This document shows positions 1-12,100 of a stretch of DNA of 64,000 bases, piece by piece. The notes beneath the pieces were generated by a model that was not told where the DNA came from, searched no databases, and saw only the letters and a program-made list of their open reading frames with translations. The translations under genes were made by a program, and so were the position numbers. The number at the start of each line of letters is the position of its first letter. Within the stretch, counting starts at the first letter, position 1. Source of the stretch: Panonychus citri (taxonomy: Eukaryota > Arthropoda > Arachnida > Trombidiformes > Tetranychidae); NCBI RefSeq assembly GCF_014898815.1, contig NW_026515539.1, positions 186,001 through 250,000 of the forward strand. The letters run 5' to 3'.

Positions 1-3000
1 GTTAAAGTGACAACAATTAAGTTTAGTCTAATTAGTGAAGCTTAATTTGTGGGTTCCCTCCTAATTACAATAATGATAATTTAATAATAAAATAACAACA
101 ACAATTTACAATCTGTTAACTAAATTAACTTTTAAACAGTTAACTAACCGTTGAAGGGAAACTTTTTTTTTTACTTCATACTAAATTGTATTATATTGTT
201 GGTTGATTATATTTGATTAAAAAGTGTAATTTAATAAATTATCATCATCATGATTTAACCATAATAATAATAATGTTAATCATGATTAACCTTTTACAGG
301 ATAAAATCATTGGGTGATTAACAAATTGTTCAAATTTAACTGCAACAATTTAAAGCTAAATATTGAATAGAAACAAGAAAAAAAAATTATTAATATCACA
401 TTGAAATGAATGTAATAGTTTTTTTTTTGGTTAATTAAATCATGTTTAACTAATTAGTTATGCTTCTGATAGCTTTTGATGATTAGTTAATTGTTGCTGT
501 GTTTTGTGTTAATCACAATTAACTTGATATCAACAATATTATGTCAAGATTGTTAATCTAATGCAATTTTTTACCTCCCGATAAATTGTTTGGTTAATTG
601 TTGTTATTATATATTTTACCTTCATTTACCTGAATAACTTTTGATGGTAAATCATGTTAATTGTTGTGTTAATTAGTTACGATTATTAAAGGTTAGTTAA
701 ATATTAGTTAATTCATTCCACCTTTCAACACACAATTAACTAATTGTTTCAAAGTTAAATTAAAACCTCTTGATGATGATGAAAATGATTGGATGAAAAA
801 AGCAAGGTGAATGTATAAAATTTTTGCCTTAATCTTTTTTCAATCTTGTTGCTTGATTAGCAACTTAATTAGTTTAAATTTTTACATTTACTGGAATTAA
901 ATTTAATTTTGTTTTCTCAAAGAGGATGATTATGATCAAGATGAGGATGAGGATGCTAAGGATCATCTTCCCTTCATCATCATCTTCACGAGGTGAACAT
1001 TTTTTACTCATTAATTATCTTTGCCTCTGACAAGGTAATTGCTATTGAATGTGTATCATGATCATACAATGATGATGATGATGATGATGTTTTCATCATC
1101 TTATATTATCATCATGATGATGATTATCAAGTTATCATTAAATTATAGGCTGGTTAACCACACTCACAATATATTATGATTAAATTGTATCTTTCAACAC
1201 CAATGTTTTCATAGCAATTTCATTTTGATCATGATTAACTTTTGTTATCTTCATAATTAACTTTAATTGTTGTGTAACTTGAAACCTTTAATTATTTTTA
1301 ATGATTTATATGTATGAAATTTTCAAGCCTGATTGTTAATTCTGGTTAATTGTTATACATTGTAACTGTATGTTAATTTTGTATTGTTATAATGAATTAA
1401 TTGTTTAAACTGCTATTAAATAAAATGATGAAACTTTTGTTTTCAAGTTGATTAAAACTGTCACCAATTAACAAGCTCACTAATAATAAGATGATTAACT
1501 AAAAGTAATTAACTCAATTTTTACCTGTTTATTTGTGTTAATTAGGATGTTTAATTGTCTAAACAATTTGTTAATTATTATTACATAATAAACTCATAAC
1601 TCTTTCTATCAACTTAAATCAATTAATATCATCTTAATTGTTTCAGTTTGTTTTTTTTTCTTCCAGTCATTATCAAAGTAATTAAATGTTACTAAATTTT
1701 TTTCAGCTTAATTTTTCATTGATTGTTAATCTTTAATCACAATAATTTATGTATAAGCTATTTGTACCAATTAAATTAACTAGAGATGAGGATTAAATTG
1801 TTAATAGATGATTAAGATGATAAATAATCTGGATCGATATTGAAGATGAGGTAATAACAATTAATCGTTTGATTATCTATCAATAACGATGATAAAGTTT
1901 GGATGAATGTTGATTAAGTGATTATATTAATAGTTACATTCCTTTTTGTTTGATCAAAATCATGATGGTAATTAAGATAATAATAATAATAATTAAGAGG
2001 TGCAATCAACAATAACAATTAAGATGATAAGTAAACAAATTATGATGGTGATGTTAAATTAAGACAACAATCAGGCAAATGAAAAGGAGCTTCATTGATT
2101 TATGACGCCTTATTAATAGTTAATTATAAGTTTAGGAGATGATGAAGATAAGAAGATGATCAGATGATGATGAGGAAGATGAGGAAGATGAGTTAGAACA
2201 AAGGAAGAAAAAGAAAATGAGAGAGAAAGACAAAGAGATAAGGTTGATGGAGATGGAGATGATAGAGAAGATATCGAGTGAGCTGTTGCTGCTCCTTTTT
2301 TCTTGGATTCATTTTCATCCTCATCTTTTGATGATGATGATGAGGATGAAAAGAGGAGGGTGATGAAGGTTGGATCATATTACTAATAATTTATGGTTAT
2401 GAATATGATGATCATCAATGATGAAGATCAAATTTTCATCATCTCTCATCTTGAATTAAATTAGTGAACAATAAGCAATACAAACTCTTAATTAACAATC
2501 ATCAATGATAATCATCAACAATAAGCCCTAAAGGTATCAATCCTGTAAAAATAGACAGATAATGGTAAACAATTTAATCAACACTTATCCAATTGTGATG
2601 TTATGTTAATAAATTAAATCAACAACAATTAGAAAAATCGGAAAATAACTTTTTCTGAGTTTCATTTCAATTCTCAATTCAAATACAATTAATATTTTGA
2701 TTCCAAGGGTGATGATTATTACTATTTACAAACTTTGCGATTATTAGTTATTTCCACTCATTGAATTGATCATGATGATTATGATTAATTAACATGAACA
2801 ATTAAAGAGTATTATCGATGCTATTAAATCATATAGGTTGATATGATTACCATGGTAACGTTTTCTGTTAATATTGGATAATCAGAAAATGTTATCAGTT
2901 CAAGTGTAACCATGATTATTATTAACATGTTACTACTTATCAATGTGTATATATTTTTATATTAACATTATCATCATCATCATCATCATTATTATTAATG

Positions 3001-3368
3001 CTTGTTCAAAGGGTAACAATATATATTTACCGTTATAATAATAATATCATGTTGACATGAGGTTAACCCATGGTTTATGTATCTGAATGAATGAAACAGC
3101 ATTTACATTGTAAGTAAATATTTACTCAGCACTTTATGTTTTGATTGTTGACATTTCATTTAGTGATGATGAGTGGGAGTGAGAGATCACTTAACTCATG
3201 GTGACTGTGATGATTATTGTTTATCAATGAATTTAATCAATAACTATTGGTTAAACTGTTTCGATTGGGCTTATAATTGTTATTTTTATTGTTCTAGATT
3301 TTTATTTTTCATTTATCAGGTAAATTTGATTGTGACGCATATTTGAATATGATTAGTGGATCATTGGT

Positions 3369-3399
<31 letters not shown>

Positions 3400-4248
3400 G
3401 TGGTAGTTACAATAAGTAACAATGAATTGAATTGATTGAAAATTCATGTAAATATATAAAAAATAGTGAATTTCAAACATGATATTCACAATTTGAATAA
3501 TCAGAATTTGAAATGAGAAAAGGAAACAACTCCCATGATCTGAACCTACACACACACAACTCATTCAAATCTTATATGTGAGATGAGAGATGAGAGATGA
3601 GAGGGAAAAGGAAGTGAAAATGTGTATTAGATTGAATTGATCTGAAGGTGTCTATTACACCGGTGGTAAAGAAAAAGAAAGTGAAATCAAATGAAAACAA
3701 CATTATTACTTCATGATGATAATGGTGATGATGATGGTGATGTTGAAGTAATAACAGGAAAATGGATTCAGTTGAAAGTTTCAGAGAGAAAATCTCTGAA
3801 TATGAATACAAGTAATACTTTTGCATACAATATGCAACAGCATCTTCTGTGGTAATGTAATAGATGCAAGTTAAGGATGAGGATGAAAATCTGGAAGGGG
3901 AGAATGAGAGAGAGAGAGAGATGGGGGGAGAAAGAAAGGATCGAAAAGGAGGAGAATGAAGGAAGATGATGATGATGATGAAGAGAAGAGGAGGAAAATT
4001 GGAAGAGGGAGAGACAAAGAATAGAATAGGGTTTCAATTTTATGAGCTTCTCTTTAGTAAATGATGATGAAGATGATGAGAAAGTGATTTTCTCTCTCTC
4101 TCTCTCTTTCTTCTCTCTCATATCTCCCACTTTTCTCTTCCTCTAAACTGACTACAAATGTTTCTGACATTCAATTTATATCAAACTCATGCCCCTAAAA
4201 CCCAAACAACAGAAGAAAAAAAAGTTCTAACTTTTTTTTTCTTCACTG
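1..4248. other. AT-rich non-coding flank with microsatellites
   Basis: No exon-like or family-like protein was seen on either strand. The open frames here (2193-2378, 3361-3564, 3572-3826, 3768-4130) encode only low-complexity His, Ser, Leu and Phe runs that are translations of GAT, GA and TC tracts. Simple repeats include a GAT run near 3368-3398, GA near 3906-3921 and TC near 4090-4108. The motif TTAATTGT and its complement recur throughout, as in other host non-coding DNA of this window. Confidence 0.7.
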
Positions 4249-4254
4249 ATTGTC
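4249..4254. repeat. Left target-site duplication ATTGTC
   Basis: ATTGTC directly precedes the left terminal repeat and is repeated exactly after the right one at 20822-20827. Six base pairs is the target duplication size made by Polinton integrases. Confidence 0.93.
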
Positions 4255-4327
4255 AGTAGTAATAAACTGCATGTTCCAGCTCATTTTAAGGTTCACTGAA
4301 GCTGAAAATTGTTCTGGAACATGCAGT
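4255..4327 (+). repeat. Left terminal inverted repeat with hairpin
   Basis: The element begins AGTAGTAATAAACTGC, matching the reverse complement of the right end (AGTAGTAGAAAACTGC) at 14 of 16 positions. The next segment is an inverted repeat: ACTGCATGTTCCAG at 4266-4279 pairs perfectly with CTGGAACATGCAGT at 4314-4327 around a 34-nt centre. The right end has the same design with a partly different stem sequence. Terminal hairpins can serve as origin or integrase/primer recognition sites; that role is inferred. Confidence 0.9.
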
Positions 4328-4503
4328 AGGTGCAACTTTTTGTAGGTGTAACATGTAACTATTTACGAATACGTGCTTTTTGAGATAAGTAATGAATACG
4401 TGCTAGAAGTTTGATGAACGTTCTAGCGATTTGTTCCAATGATAAAATGTTTCAAAAAGTATAAAGAAAATCAACTGAAACAACAAATATCAGTTGAATA
4501 ATT

Positions 4504-5480
4504 TCATTCATTCCATCAAGTTTCCAACAATATTTTGATTATTGGTTAATTTCATCAAGTTTTCAACAAGCTTTATATTGATTATTCAGTTAATTTCACC
4601 AAGTTTCCAACAAGCTTTGAACTGATTATTCAGTTAATTTCACCAAGTTTCCAACAAGCTTTAATTGATTATTCAGTTAATTTCACCAAGTTTCCAACAA
4701 GCTTTAATTGATCATTCAATTAATTTCACCAAGTTTCCAACAAGCTTTAATTGATTATTCAGTTAATTTCACCAAGTTTCCAACAAGCTTTAATTGATTA
4801 TTCAGTTAATTTCATCAAGTTTCCAATAAGCTTTGAATTGATCATTCAATTAATTTCACCAAGTTTCCAACAAGCTTAGAACTGATTATTCAGTTAATTT
4901 CATCAAGTTTCCAATAATGAATTGATCATTCAATTAATTTCACCAAGTTTCAACAAGCTTAGAACTGATTATTCAGTTAATTTCATCAAGTTTCCAATAA
5001 GCTTTGAATTGATCATTCAATTAATTTCACCAAGTTTCCAACAAGCTTAGAACTGATTATTCAGTTAATTTCATCAAGTTTCCAATAAGCTTTGAATTGA
5101 TCATTCAATTAATTTCACCAAGGTTCCAACAAGCTTTGAACTGATTATTCAGTTAATTTCATCAAGTTTTCAATAAGCTTTGAATTGATCATTCAATTAA
5201 TTTCACCAAGGTTCCAAAGCTTTGAACTGATTATTCAGTTAATTTCATCAAGTTTCCAACAAGCTTTGAATTGATTATTCAGTTAATTTCATCAAGTTTC
5301 CAACAAGTTCGAATCGATTGGATAATTTCATCAAGTTTCTAGTAAGTTTTCACTCGAATATTTCATTAAATTCATCGAACTTCCAACAAGTTTATATTTA
5401 AATCTTTTCGTTAATTTCATCAAGTTTCCAACAAGTTTTTCCTTGAATATTATTTCAATTTCACCAAGTTCCCAACAAAC
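4504..5480. repeat. Tandem array of about 43-bp units, over 20 copies
   Basis: Roughly 22 copies of a 43-44 bp unit built around AATTTCACCAAGTTTCCAAC followed by a short inverted repeat. Two main subtypes carry AACTGA-TTAT-TCAGTT or AATTGA-TCAT-TCAATT, and a third mixes arms in a way that still pairs through G-U. Copies toward 5300-5480 are more diverged. No coding potential was seen. It lies between the left terminal repeat and the first element gene. Confidence 0.93.
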
Positions 5481-5597
5481 TTTTGTTTGAATCGTTTGAG
5501 TTATTTTTCTTTAGTTTTCTACAATTGTCATAAAACGTAATGTCTCGTTCAAATTTTGTTTTATATCTTCACAGAATAATGAATACAACAGTAAAAA

Positions 5598-6056
5598 ATG
5601 AAAACCAAGAAGACTGAAGATCTTCCAGCGATAAATATAGCTGAAGCTATTAAAAGTTAGCAAAAGAAAGCAGAGGCTATCAAGGAGCCTGAAGTCCAGG
5701 AACTCGCATTGAGTGAATCAGAAGATGAAGTTGAATCGGTAACTTCTGGAATTTCAGCGGGAACTTCTTATAAAGCAAAAACTGTTGAACAAGATCAAGA
5801 TAAAAAAAGGAAAATTGATTGGGAACCGATAAAACTAGACCTGACTAACGTTCCTGGTAATCGAACGATTACAACTTCGGATACAAGTTTCCAAGATAAT
5901 AAATTTATTGTATCAGATAACTTGGTTTTTTTCACGGATCGATCAAACTGTGGTGGAAAAGTTTGTAAAATAAGGAAATTCTGGTTTAAAAACGGTCAAG
6001 TGGAGGCATCGAGTTCTGGGGAGAATTTTACCGTGACGATATACCTAAATTTATAG
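5598..6056 (+). pseudogene. Small unrecognised Polinton gene, in-frame TAG
   Basis: A frame of about 152 codons starts at ATG 5598 and ends with TAG at 6054-6056, but is interrupted by TAG at 5658-5660 after 20 codons. The first half is charged and hydrophilic with many Glu, Lys and Ser; the second half is more ordered, with Phe, Val and Lys. I do not recognise the family. It sits between two tandem arrays and has an AATAAA-type signal near 6167. Translation could instead begin downstream of the stop, but the next in-frame start is only TTG at 5709. Readthrough, decay or sequence error are all possible. Confidence 0.5.
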
Positions 6057-6229
6057 CTCATTCCAGAAAGTTTACGAAATGGACAACTCAATGAAAGAAA
6101 AACGATATGAAAACCCAAAACTTGAAACTGAAATACTGCTTTGAAATAATATTTTACTCAAATTCAATCAATAAATAATTTTGCAAATAATTCAAGGATA
6201 TTTTCACTCATATGTAAATTTAATACTTT

Positions 6230-7280
6230 AGATCGTTTTATTGTTATAACTAATGATTTCAATGAATCTCAAATATTCTGAATGCTCGACTGAATGATTT
6301 ATATTAGACAAAAGTTCTGAATAGTTTTCTTGATATGATTAACATGTAAAATGTTTTAACGAATTTCAAATATTCTGAATGATCAACTGAATGATTTATA
6401 TTAGACAAAAGTTCTGAATAGTTTTCTTGATATGATTAACATGTAAAATGTTTTAATGACACTCAAATAATCTGAATGATCAACTGAATGATTTATATTA
6501 GACAAAAGTTCTGAATAGTTTTCTTGATATGATTAACATGTAAAATGTTTTAATGACACTCAAATATTCTGAATGATCTACTCAATGATTTATATTAGAC
6601 AAAAGTTCTGAATAGTTTTCTTGATATGATTAACATGTAAAATGTTTTAACGAATTTCAAATATTCTGAATGATCGACTGAATGATTTATATTAGACAAA
6701 AGTTCTGAATAGTTTTCTTGATATGATTAACATGTAAAATGTTTTAATGACACTCAAATAATCTGAATGATCAACTGAATGATTTATATTAGACAAAAGT
6801 TCTGAACAGTTTTCTTGATATGATTAACATGTAAAATGTTTTAATGACACTCAAATATTCTGAATGATCTACTCAATGATTTATATTAGACAAAAGTTCT
6901 GAATAGTTTTCTTGATATGATTAACATGTAAAATGTTTTAATGACACTCAAATATTCTGAATGATCTACTCAATGATTTATATTAGACAAAAGTTCTGAA
7001 TAGTTTTCTTGATATGATTAACATGTAAAATGTTTTAACGAATTTCAAATATTCTGAATGATCGACTGAATGATTTATATTAGACAAAAGTTCTGAATAG
7101 TTTTCTTGATATGATTAACATGTAAAATGTTTTAATGACACTCAAATATTCTGAATGATCTGCTCAATGATTTATATTAGACAAAAGTTCTGAATAGTTT
7201 TCTTGATATGATTAACATGTAAAATGTTTCTATGAATCTCAAATATTCTGAATGATCAACTGAATAATTTATATTGAAGA
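6230..7280. repeat. Tandem array of 97-bp units, 11 copies
   Basis: The landmark ATATTAGACAAAAGTTCTGA recurs with starts at 6301, 6398, 6495, 6592, 6689, 6786, 6883, 6980, 7077 and 7174, exactly 97 bp apart; a degenerate eleventh copy follows at 7271. A variable segment alternates between types with ACGAATTTC and ATGACACTC. No coding potential was seen. The array lies between the 3' ends of the small rightward gene and the leftward dUTPase gene, so both would transcribe into it. Confidence 0.96.
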
Positions 7281-7438
7281 AACGTTTTTGTATAGTCTTT
7301 AGTTTATCATGTATCGTTAAATGAACAAAAGATCAAACCTAATATAATGACTTAAATGAAATTAACAGAATATATTTTCAACATGCTGATTCTTTATTTT
7401 TTTTCTCAAATGTATTTTTATCTTTATTACAGATAGAG

Positions 7439-8335
7439 TTATTCATTACCAGTTGAACCAAAACCTGAAGCGTTTCTTGAAGTTTCACAAGGAGCTTCAG
7501 TGGTTTGTTTCAGTTGGTTTACATATGATTTAAAATGAATTTGAGCTACTGGTAAGCCTTCTACAATTTTATGTACCTTATTGTTTCGGTTATGAAGAAT
7601 AATATTTATTTCTTTCGAAGCATTTTTTTTTATAATTGATTCGATCACGTCAACACCGAAATCAGCAAGCAATCGAGAACCAATGAGATGAGCATAAACA
7701 TTTTCGGGTAGAGATAATCCAATGTTAGTTGGATAAACAGCTCTTTCACCAGGTTGTAAAGTAACATCTCTATCAGAATATAAATAAAACTTTGATATTC
7801 CATCAGACGGTTTTGCCATATGAACACTAATTTGCTCGATGGTTTTCATAACTTTCACCGATTTATTGAATTCAGAGTTAATCGGTTCAGATCCAGTAGA
7901 TGAATTAGGAGCAACTGAGACTTTACAATTTTTTTCAGGTTCTTTTCCATGTTTAAAGATGAGAACTTCTTTTGGCTCGTGAAACGGTTCGAAAATTATT
8001 TGAGAAAACCTTTCTCCTTCTTTTATAACTTGAGAATTATTACTATTATTTATAATCAAAACCTTAACTTCTCCATGAAAGTCTGGATCGATCACTCCAG
8101 CACCAACATCCAAACCTTTCAACGCAAACGAACTTCTAGATGCTATTCTTCCGTAAATTCCATCAGGCATTTCGAGCGCAATTCCTGTTCCAATTATTGC
8201 TCTTGACCAAGGGTTGAGATTTTTAGATTCAATTGCATACAGATCCCATCCAGCAGCATTCACTGTAGAACGTCGAGGGATTTTAGCGATAGAGTTTAAC
8301 TTATAAAAAGAAACAGATGAGTTGATTATATTCAT
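7439..8335 (-). CDS. Two-domain (tandem) dUTPase
   Basis: Hydrolyses dUTP to dUMP and pyrophosphate, keeping uracil out of element DNA. The 298-residue protein contains two dUTPase folds, about twice the usual length. Domain 1 has motif 1 (AAGWDLYA, 27-34), motif 2 (GRIASRSSF, 62-70), motif 3 (GAGVIDPDFHGE, 79-89, with Asp83) and motif 4 (GERFSQII, 107-114). Domain 2 (about 165-270) keeps the fold pattern but lacks a recognisable catalytic motif 3. The glycine-rich motif 5 (GFGSTG) occurs only at the extreme C-terminus, 291-296. This resembles the single-chain dUTPases of herpesviruses, so I infer a monomeric enzyme. It is the only leftward element gene. ATG at 8335 follows a TATA/initiator promoter, and AATAAA lies just after the stop. 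Confidence 0.93.
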   Translation of the reverse strand: MNIINSSVSFYKLNSIAKIPRRSTVNAAGWDLYAIESKNLNPWSRAIIGTGIALEMPDGIYGRIASRSSFALKGLDVGAGVIDPDFHGEVKVLIINNSNNSQVIKEGERFSQIIFEPFHEPKEVLIFKHGKEPEKNCKVSVAPNSSTGSEPINSEFNKSVKVMKTIEQISVHMAKPSDGISKFYLYSDRDVTLQPGERAVYPTNIGLSLPENVYAHLIGSRLLADFGVDVIESIIKKNASKEINIILHNRNNKVHKIVEGLPVAQIHFKSYVNQLKQTTEAPCETSRNASGFGSTGNE

Positions 8336-8386
8336 TTTTCAAAACTTTTCACTGGTTAAAAAAGAACAGTAAGATGTTGTTGGTGA

Positions 8387-8423
8387 ACTGAATGAAGTTT
8401 AAAGATTTTATTTAGTTTATATA
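8387..8423 (-). promoter_or_regulatory. dUTPase core promoter (TATA + initiator)
   Basis: On the minus strand TATATAAA lies at 8423-8416 and TTCAGT at 8392-8387, containing the arthropod initiator TCAGT. The predicted start A is at 8389, 34 nt after the first T of the TATA box, leaving a leader of about 53 nt before ATG 8335. The spacing equals that of the polymerase promoter. Confidence 0.7.
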
Positions 8424-9045
8424 CACTTATCAAATCCCACCCATTTTTCTTCATGAACTCAATAATTGTAATAGATAAATTTAAAATTCATAAATGATTT
8501 AAAAGACGTGATTTGAAGATTAAAAGATAACGAGCTTATCAACTAAAACCAATCAAGTTAAATTATTCAACCATATCAGATTCAAATTATATTTTCTTAT
8601 AACCATATCAGATAAAAATAGTACAAACAAATTATATACTATGAAATGTTTAAATTCAATGTTTGTAGTTAACTAAACCGTGAGTAAAATCAGATTAGAT
8701 TATTCAGTTGAGATAATTATAAAATTGCTTGATCAAACATTAGATAATTAATTGAAGTTGTTAAATTAACCTTAACAGAAATAATATAAAAAACGCTTTT
8801 AGTATTAAGAATATAATCAAGATAAGCTCTTTAATATACAAAACGTTCACATGTTCAAACAAGCATATATAATTTATCAAACATGATCTTTAAAGTTCTA
8901 ATTTGATCTCTCAATCATGGAAGGAGATTTGTTTGAAATCTAAAAATCTAAGTTTTTATATTTTGATACCTGTTAATATCATATTCATGAATATAATTGT
9001 GTTTAATTAAAATTTAGAGTTCACACCCATTTGAAAAGTTAAAAG

Positions 9046-9082
9046 TATATAAAAAAGAGTTGGAATTGAAATAATCATCAGT
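9046..9082 (+). promoter_or_regulatory. polB core promoter (TATA + initiator)
   Basis: TATATAAAAAA at 9046-9056 is followed by the initiator TCAGT at 9078-9082. The predicted start A at 9080 lies 34 nt from the start of the TATA box and gives a 27-nt leader before ATG 9107. Confidence 0.72.
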
Positions 9083-9106
9083 ATTGCAATACTTTTGATA
9101 CATCAA

Positions 9107-12100
9107 ATGTCTAAAACTTTTTCACGTTGTGCACATTGTAGTAAAAAATTCAAAAAAGAAACAAATCTTATTTTTCATCAACAGTTATGTAAAAGTACTC
9201 AAGTTTCTGTTTCACGAAACCTAAAATTGAATTTACCTGGTGATTTTACTTTGCAAAAACAAGCCTTTTACAAATCTTTGAATGTATATTATAAAAGTTT
9301 TACTGAAAATTTCTTTGACATCGAAAATGCTCTTAAATCTGAAAGTGGTAATCTAAAACAATTGCTATCAACTTTTCTTGAAGTCTTAGGATTGTTAAAA
9401 GTGCAAATTGGAATCTGTTGTGAATTCTATAGATATGATGGCTTTGAAATTGTATGGATAGATCCAATGTTCAATTCAAGTTTGAAGCCACTTACCTCTA
9501 TTGATCTTTATAATCAATTTCTCGATGATTGCTATTTTGAAATATCAGTAGACTTTGATTCATTCAATCAAAAAGGTAGTGGATGGATTCTGAATAAGGT
9601 AAAACTCATCGAAATTCGTATTGGCAAGTATATTCCATTACGTGGAGGGTGTAAAAAGAAATCATTACCTGGATTTATTTCATCGAAAGGAGCAATAATT
9701 CAACTTGAAGCCACAACTGACTGTTTCATGTGGAGTGTACTCGCTGCTATTTATCCAGTTCAAAAAACGCTTCTCGATTATCTAAATACATCGCACTATC
9801 ACAAAATCATAACTTCAATGGTTATAAAGGTTATGTTGAACTTGATCGCATTCAATTTTTTGAAAAGAGAAATTCTATTTCAGTTAATGTTTATACTTTC
9901 TATTTTACTGGAAAAATGGAAGCTCCGATGCCACTCTACGTTTCTAAGAAACGTTTTGAAAAACATGCTAATTTATTATTATATGAAGACCATTATTGGC
10001 CAATTAAAAATTTCAACCGTTTAATTGGAAGTAAACAATCTCGTTATCACCATTTTTGTGAAAATTGTTTAACTGGATTTTTAACATCTGAAAAGTGCTT
10101 TGAACATACTAAAGACTGTTACAAATTCAAGCCATCTAAAATTATAACACCTGATCTTGGAACAAGAATGTTTTTCAAACAATATGGAAAAATGGTAAAA
10201 TATCCGTTTATAATATATGCTGATTTTGAAACGCTATGCAAACCTGTTGAAAGCTGCGTAAATCGAAATACGTTTGAATATCAAGAGCATGTTCCTTCAA
10301 GTTTTGGCTATGTGATTGTAAATAATCATGGTAAAATTGTTAAATATGTTTCTCATCGTGGTCCCGATAGTGCTGTTGTTTTTTTGAGATCAATCAATGA
10401 ATCATGTGAAAAAATCATAAATGCAATCAATCGGAGATTTTCACAGCTCAGGATGACGTTAAAAGATCAACAAGCTTTTGAATACGCAACGAAATGTCAT
10501 ATATGTGAAACAGACTTTATTTCCGGTGATACAAAAGTGAGAGATCATGACCATTTCACGGGTTTATTCAGGGGTGCTGCTCATGGTCGTTGTAATTTAC
10601 AATTACAAATACCTGAAGACATCCCAATCGTTTTTCATAATTTAAAAAATTTTGATGCTCATATATTGATAAAAGCTATACAAACTAAGATGTATAAACA
10701 AATCAATATCATACCTCAAAATACTGAAAAATACATTTCATTTTCATTTGATAATATAAAGTTTATAGATAGTTATGCTTTTTTGAGCAGCTCATTAGAT
10801 ATTCTGTCTCAAGATTTAGATGAAGCATTCAAAAATTCATTTTTATTACAGCAATTCAGACCAGAAGATCTCAATTTTGTATCCGCTAAAGCATCTCTCC
10901 CATATGACTATCTAAATCATTTTGATCGATTTGAAGAGACTAGTTTACCTTGTTACGAATTCTTCTATAATAAAATGAAAAGAGAAAATATCGATAGAAA
11001 TGTATATGATAACATGATAGCTCTTTGGAATCATTTCAAGATACAGAATATTGGTGAGTTTCAAGACATTTATCAAAAAATTGACGTTGTTTTGTTAGCA
11101 GCTGTTTTCGAAAATTTTAGAAATATCAGTTATGAACAATTCAAGCTTGATCCACCTCACTTTTATTCAGCACCAGGATTAACTTGGGCTGCAGCATTAA
11201 AGTCAACAAAAGTGAAAATTGATTTATTGAGTGATATTGACATGATAATGCTTTTTGAAAAAGGAATAAGAGGTGGTATTTCATCAGCATCGAAAAGATA
11301 TGAGAAAGCTAATATTCCTGGAACTGAAGATTTTCAACCCGACGAAGAAGCTAAGTTCATAACATATCTTGACGTAAATAACCTGTATGGTTTTGCTCTA
11401 CAACAACTCTACCAATATCAAATTTCAGATTTATTGAAAATACTGAATTTGATCATATATATAATCAATGTATCAATTCAAATACCGATGAAGATGAAAC
11501 TGGTTATGTATTCGAAGTTGATATAGACTATCCTCTTCATCTACATGATCTTCATAAAGATTATCCTCTAGCCCCTGAACGCATCTCAATAGACAATGAA
11601 CAACTGAGTCAATTACAGCTGGATATACTGGATAAAACACAAAGACCACGAACAAAATGTGAAAAACTGATTGCAACATTTCTCAAAAGGGAAAAATATG
11701 TTGTTCATCAAAGAAATCTAAAGTTTTACGTTAAAAATGGAATGATCGTAACAAAAATCCATCGTATTGTTTCTTTCAAACAATCTTGCTGGCTGAAAGA
11801 CTATATTTTACTCTGTACATATAAGAGAATGGCCAGTAAATCTAATTTCGAAAAAAACTTTTGGAAATTATTAGTTAACGCAATCTATGGGAAATCAATC
11901 GAAGATGTTCGTAAACATACTGAGATTAGATTAGAAACATCCCTTGATGGAACAATCAAACAAATGCAAAAGCCACTCGTTGAACGTTTTTTTATTCTAG
12001 ATGAACAAAAAGCACTCTTCAAGATGCGAAGGAAAAGAGTGTATCTTAATAAACCAATATTTGTGGGTTTTACTGTTCTAGAAATATCGAAATTACACAT

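Larger units (their letters stand above)
8336..9106. promoter_or_regulatory. Divergent promoter region, dUTPase/polB
   Basis: About 770 bp of AT-rich sequence separates the divergently transcribed dUTPase and polymerase genes. I see no coding region in it. Each edge carries its own TATA box and initiator, listed separately. The centre may hold shared upstream elements, but no clear repeat was found. Confidence 0.7.

Noticed and set aside
2193..4130. Four minus-strand open frames with His, Ser and Leu runs
   Set aside because: They translate GAT, GA and TC microsatellites, have no family signal and lack splice or promoter support.
9095..9106. TTG start upstream of the polB ATG
   Set aside because: The ATG at 9107 has a TATA box and initiator at proper spacing; non-ATG initiation is not needed in a eukaryotic element.
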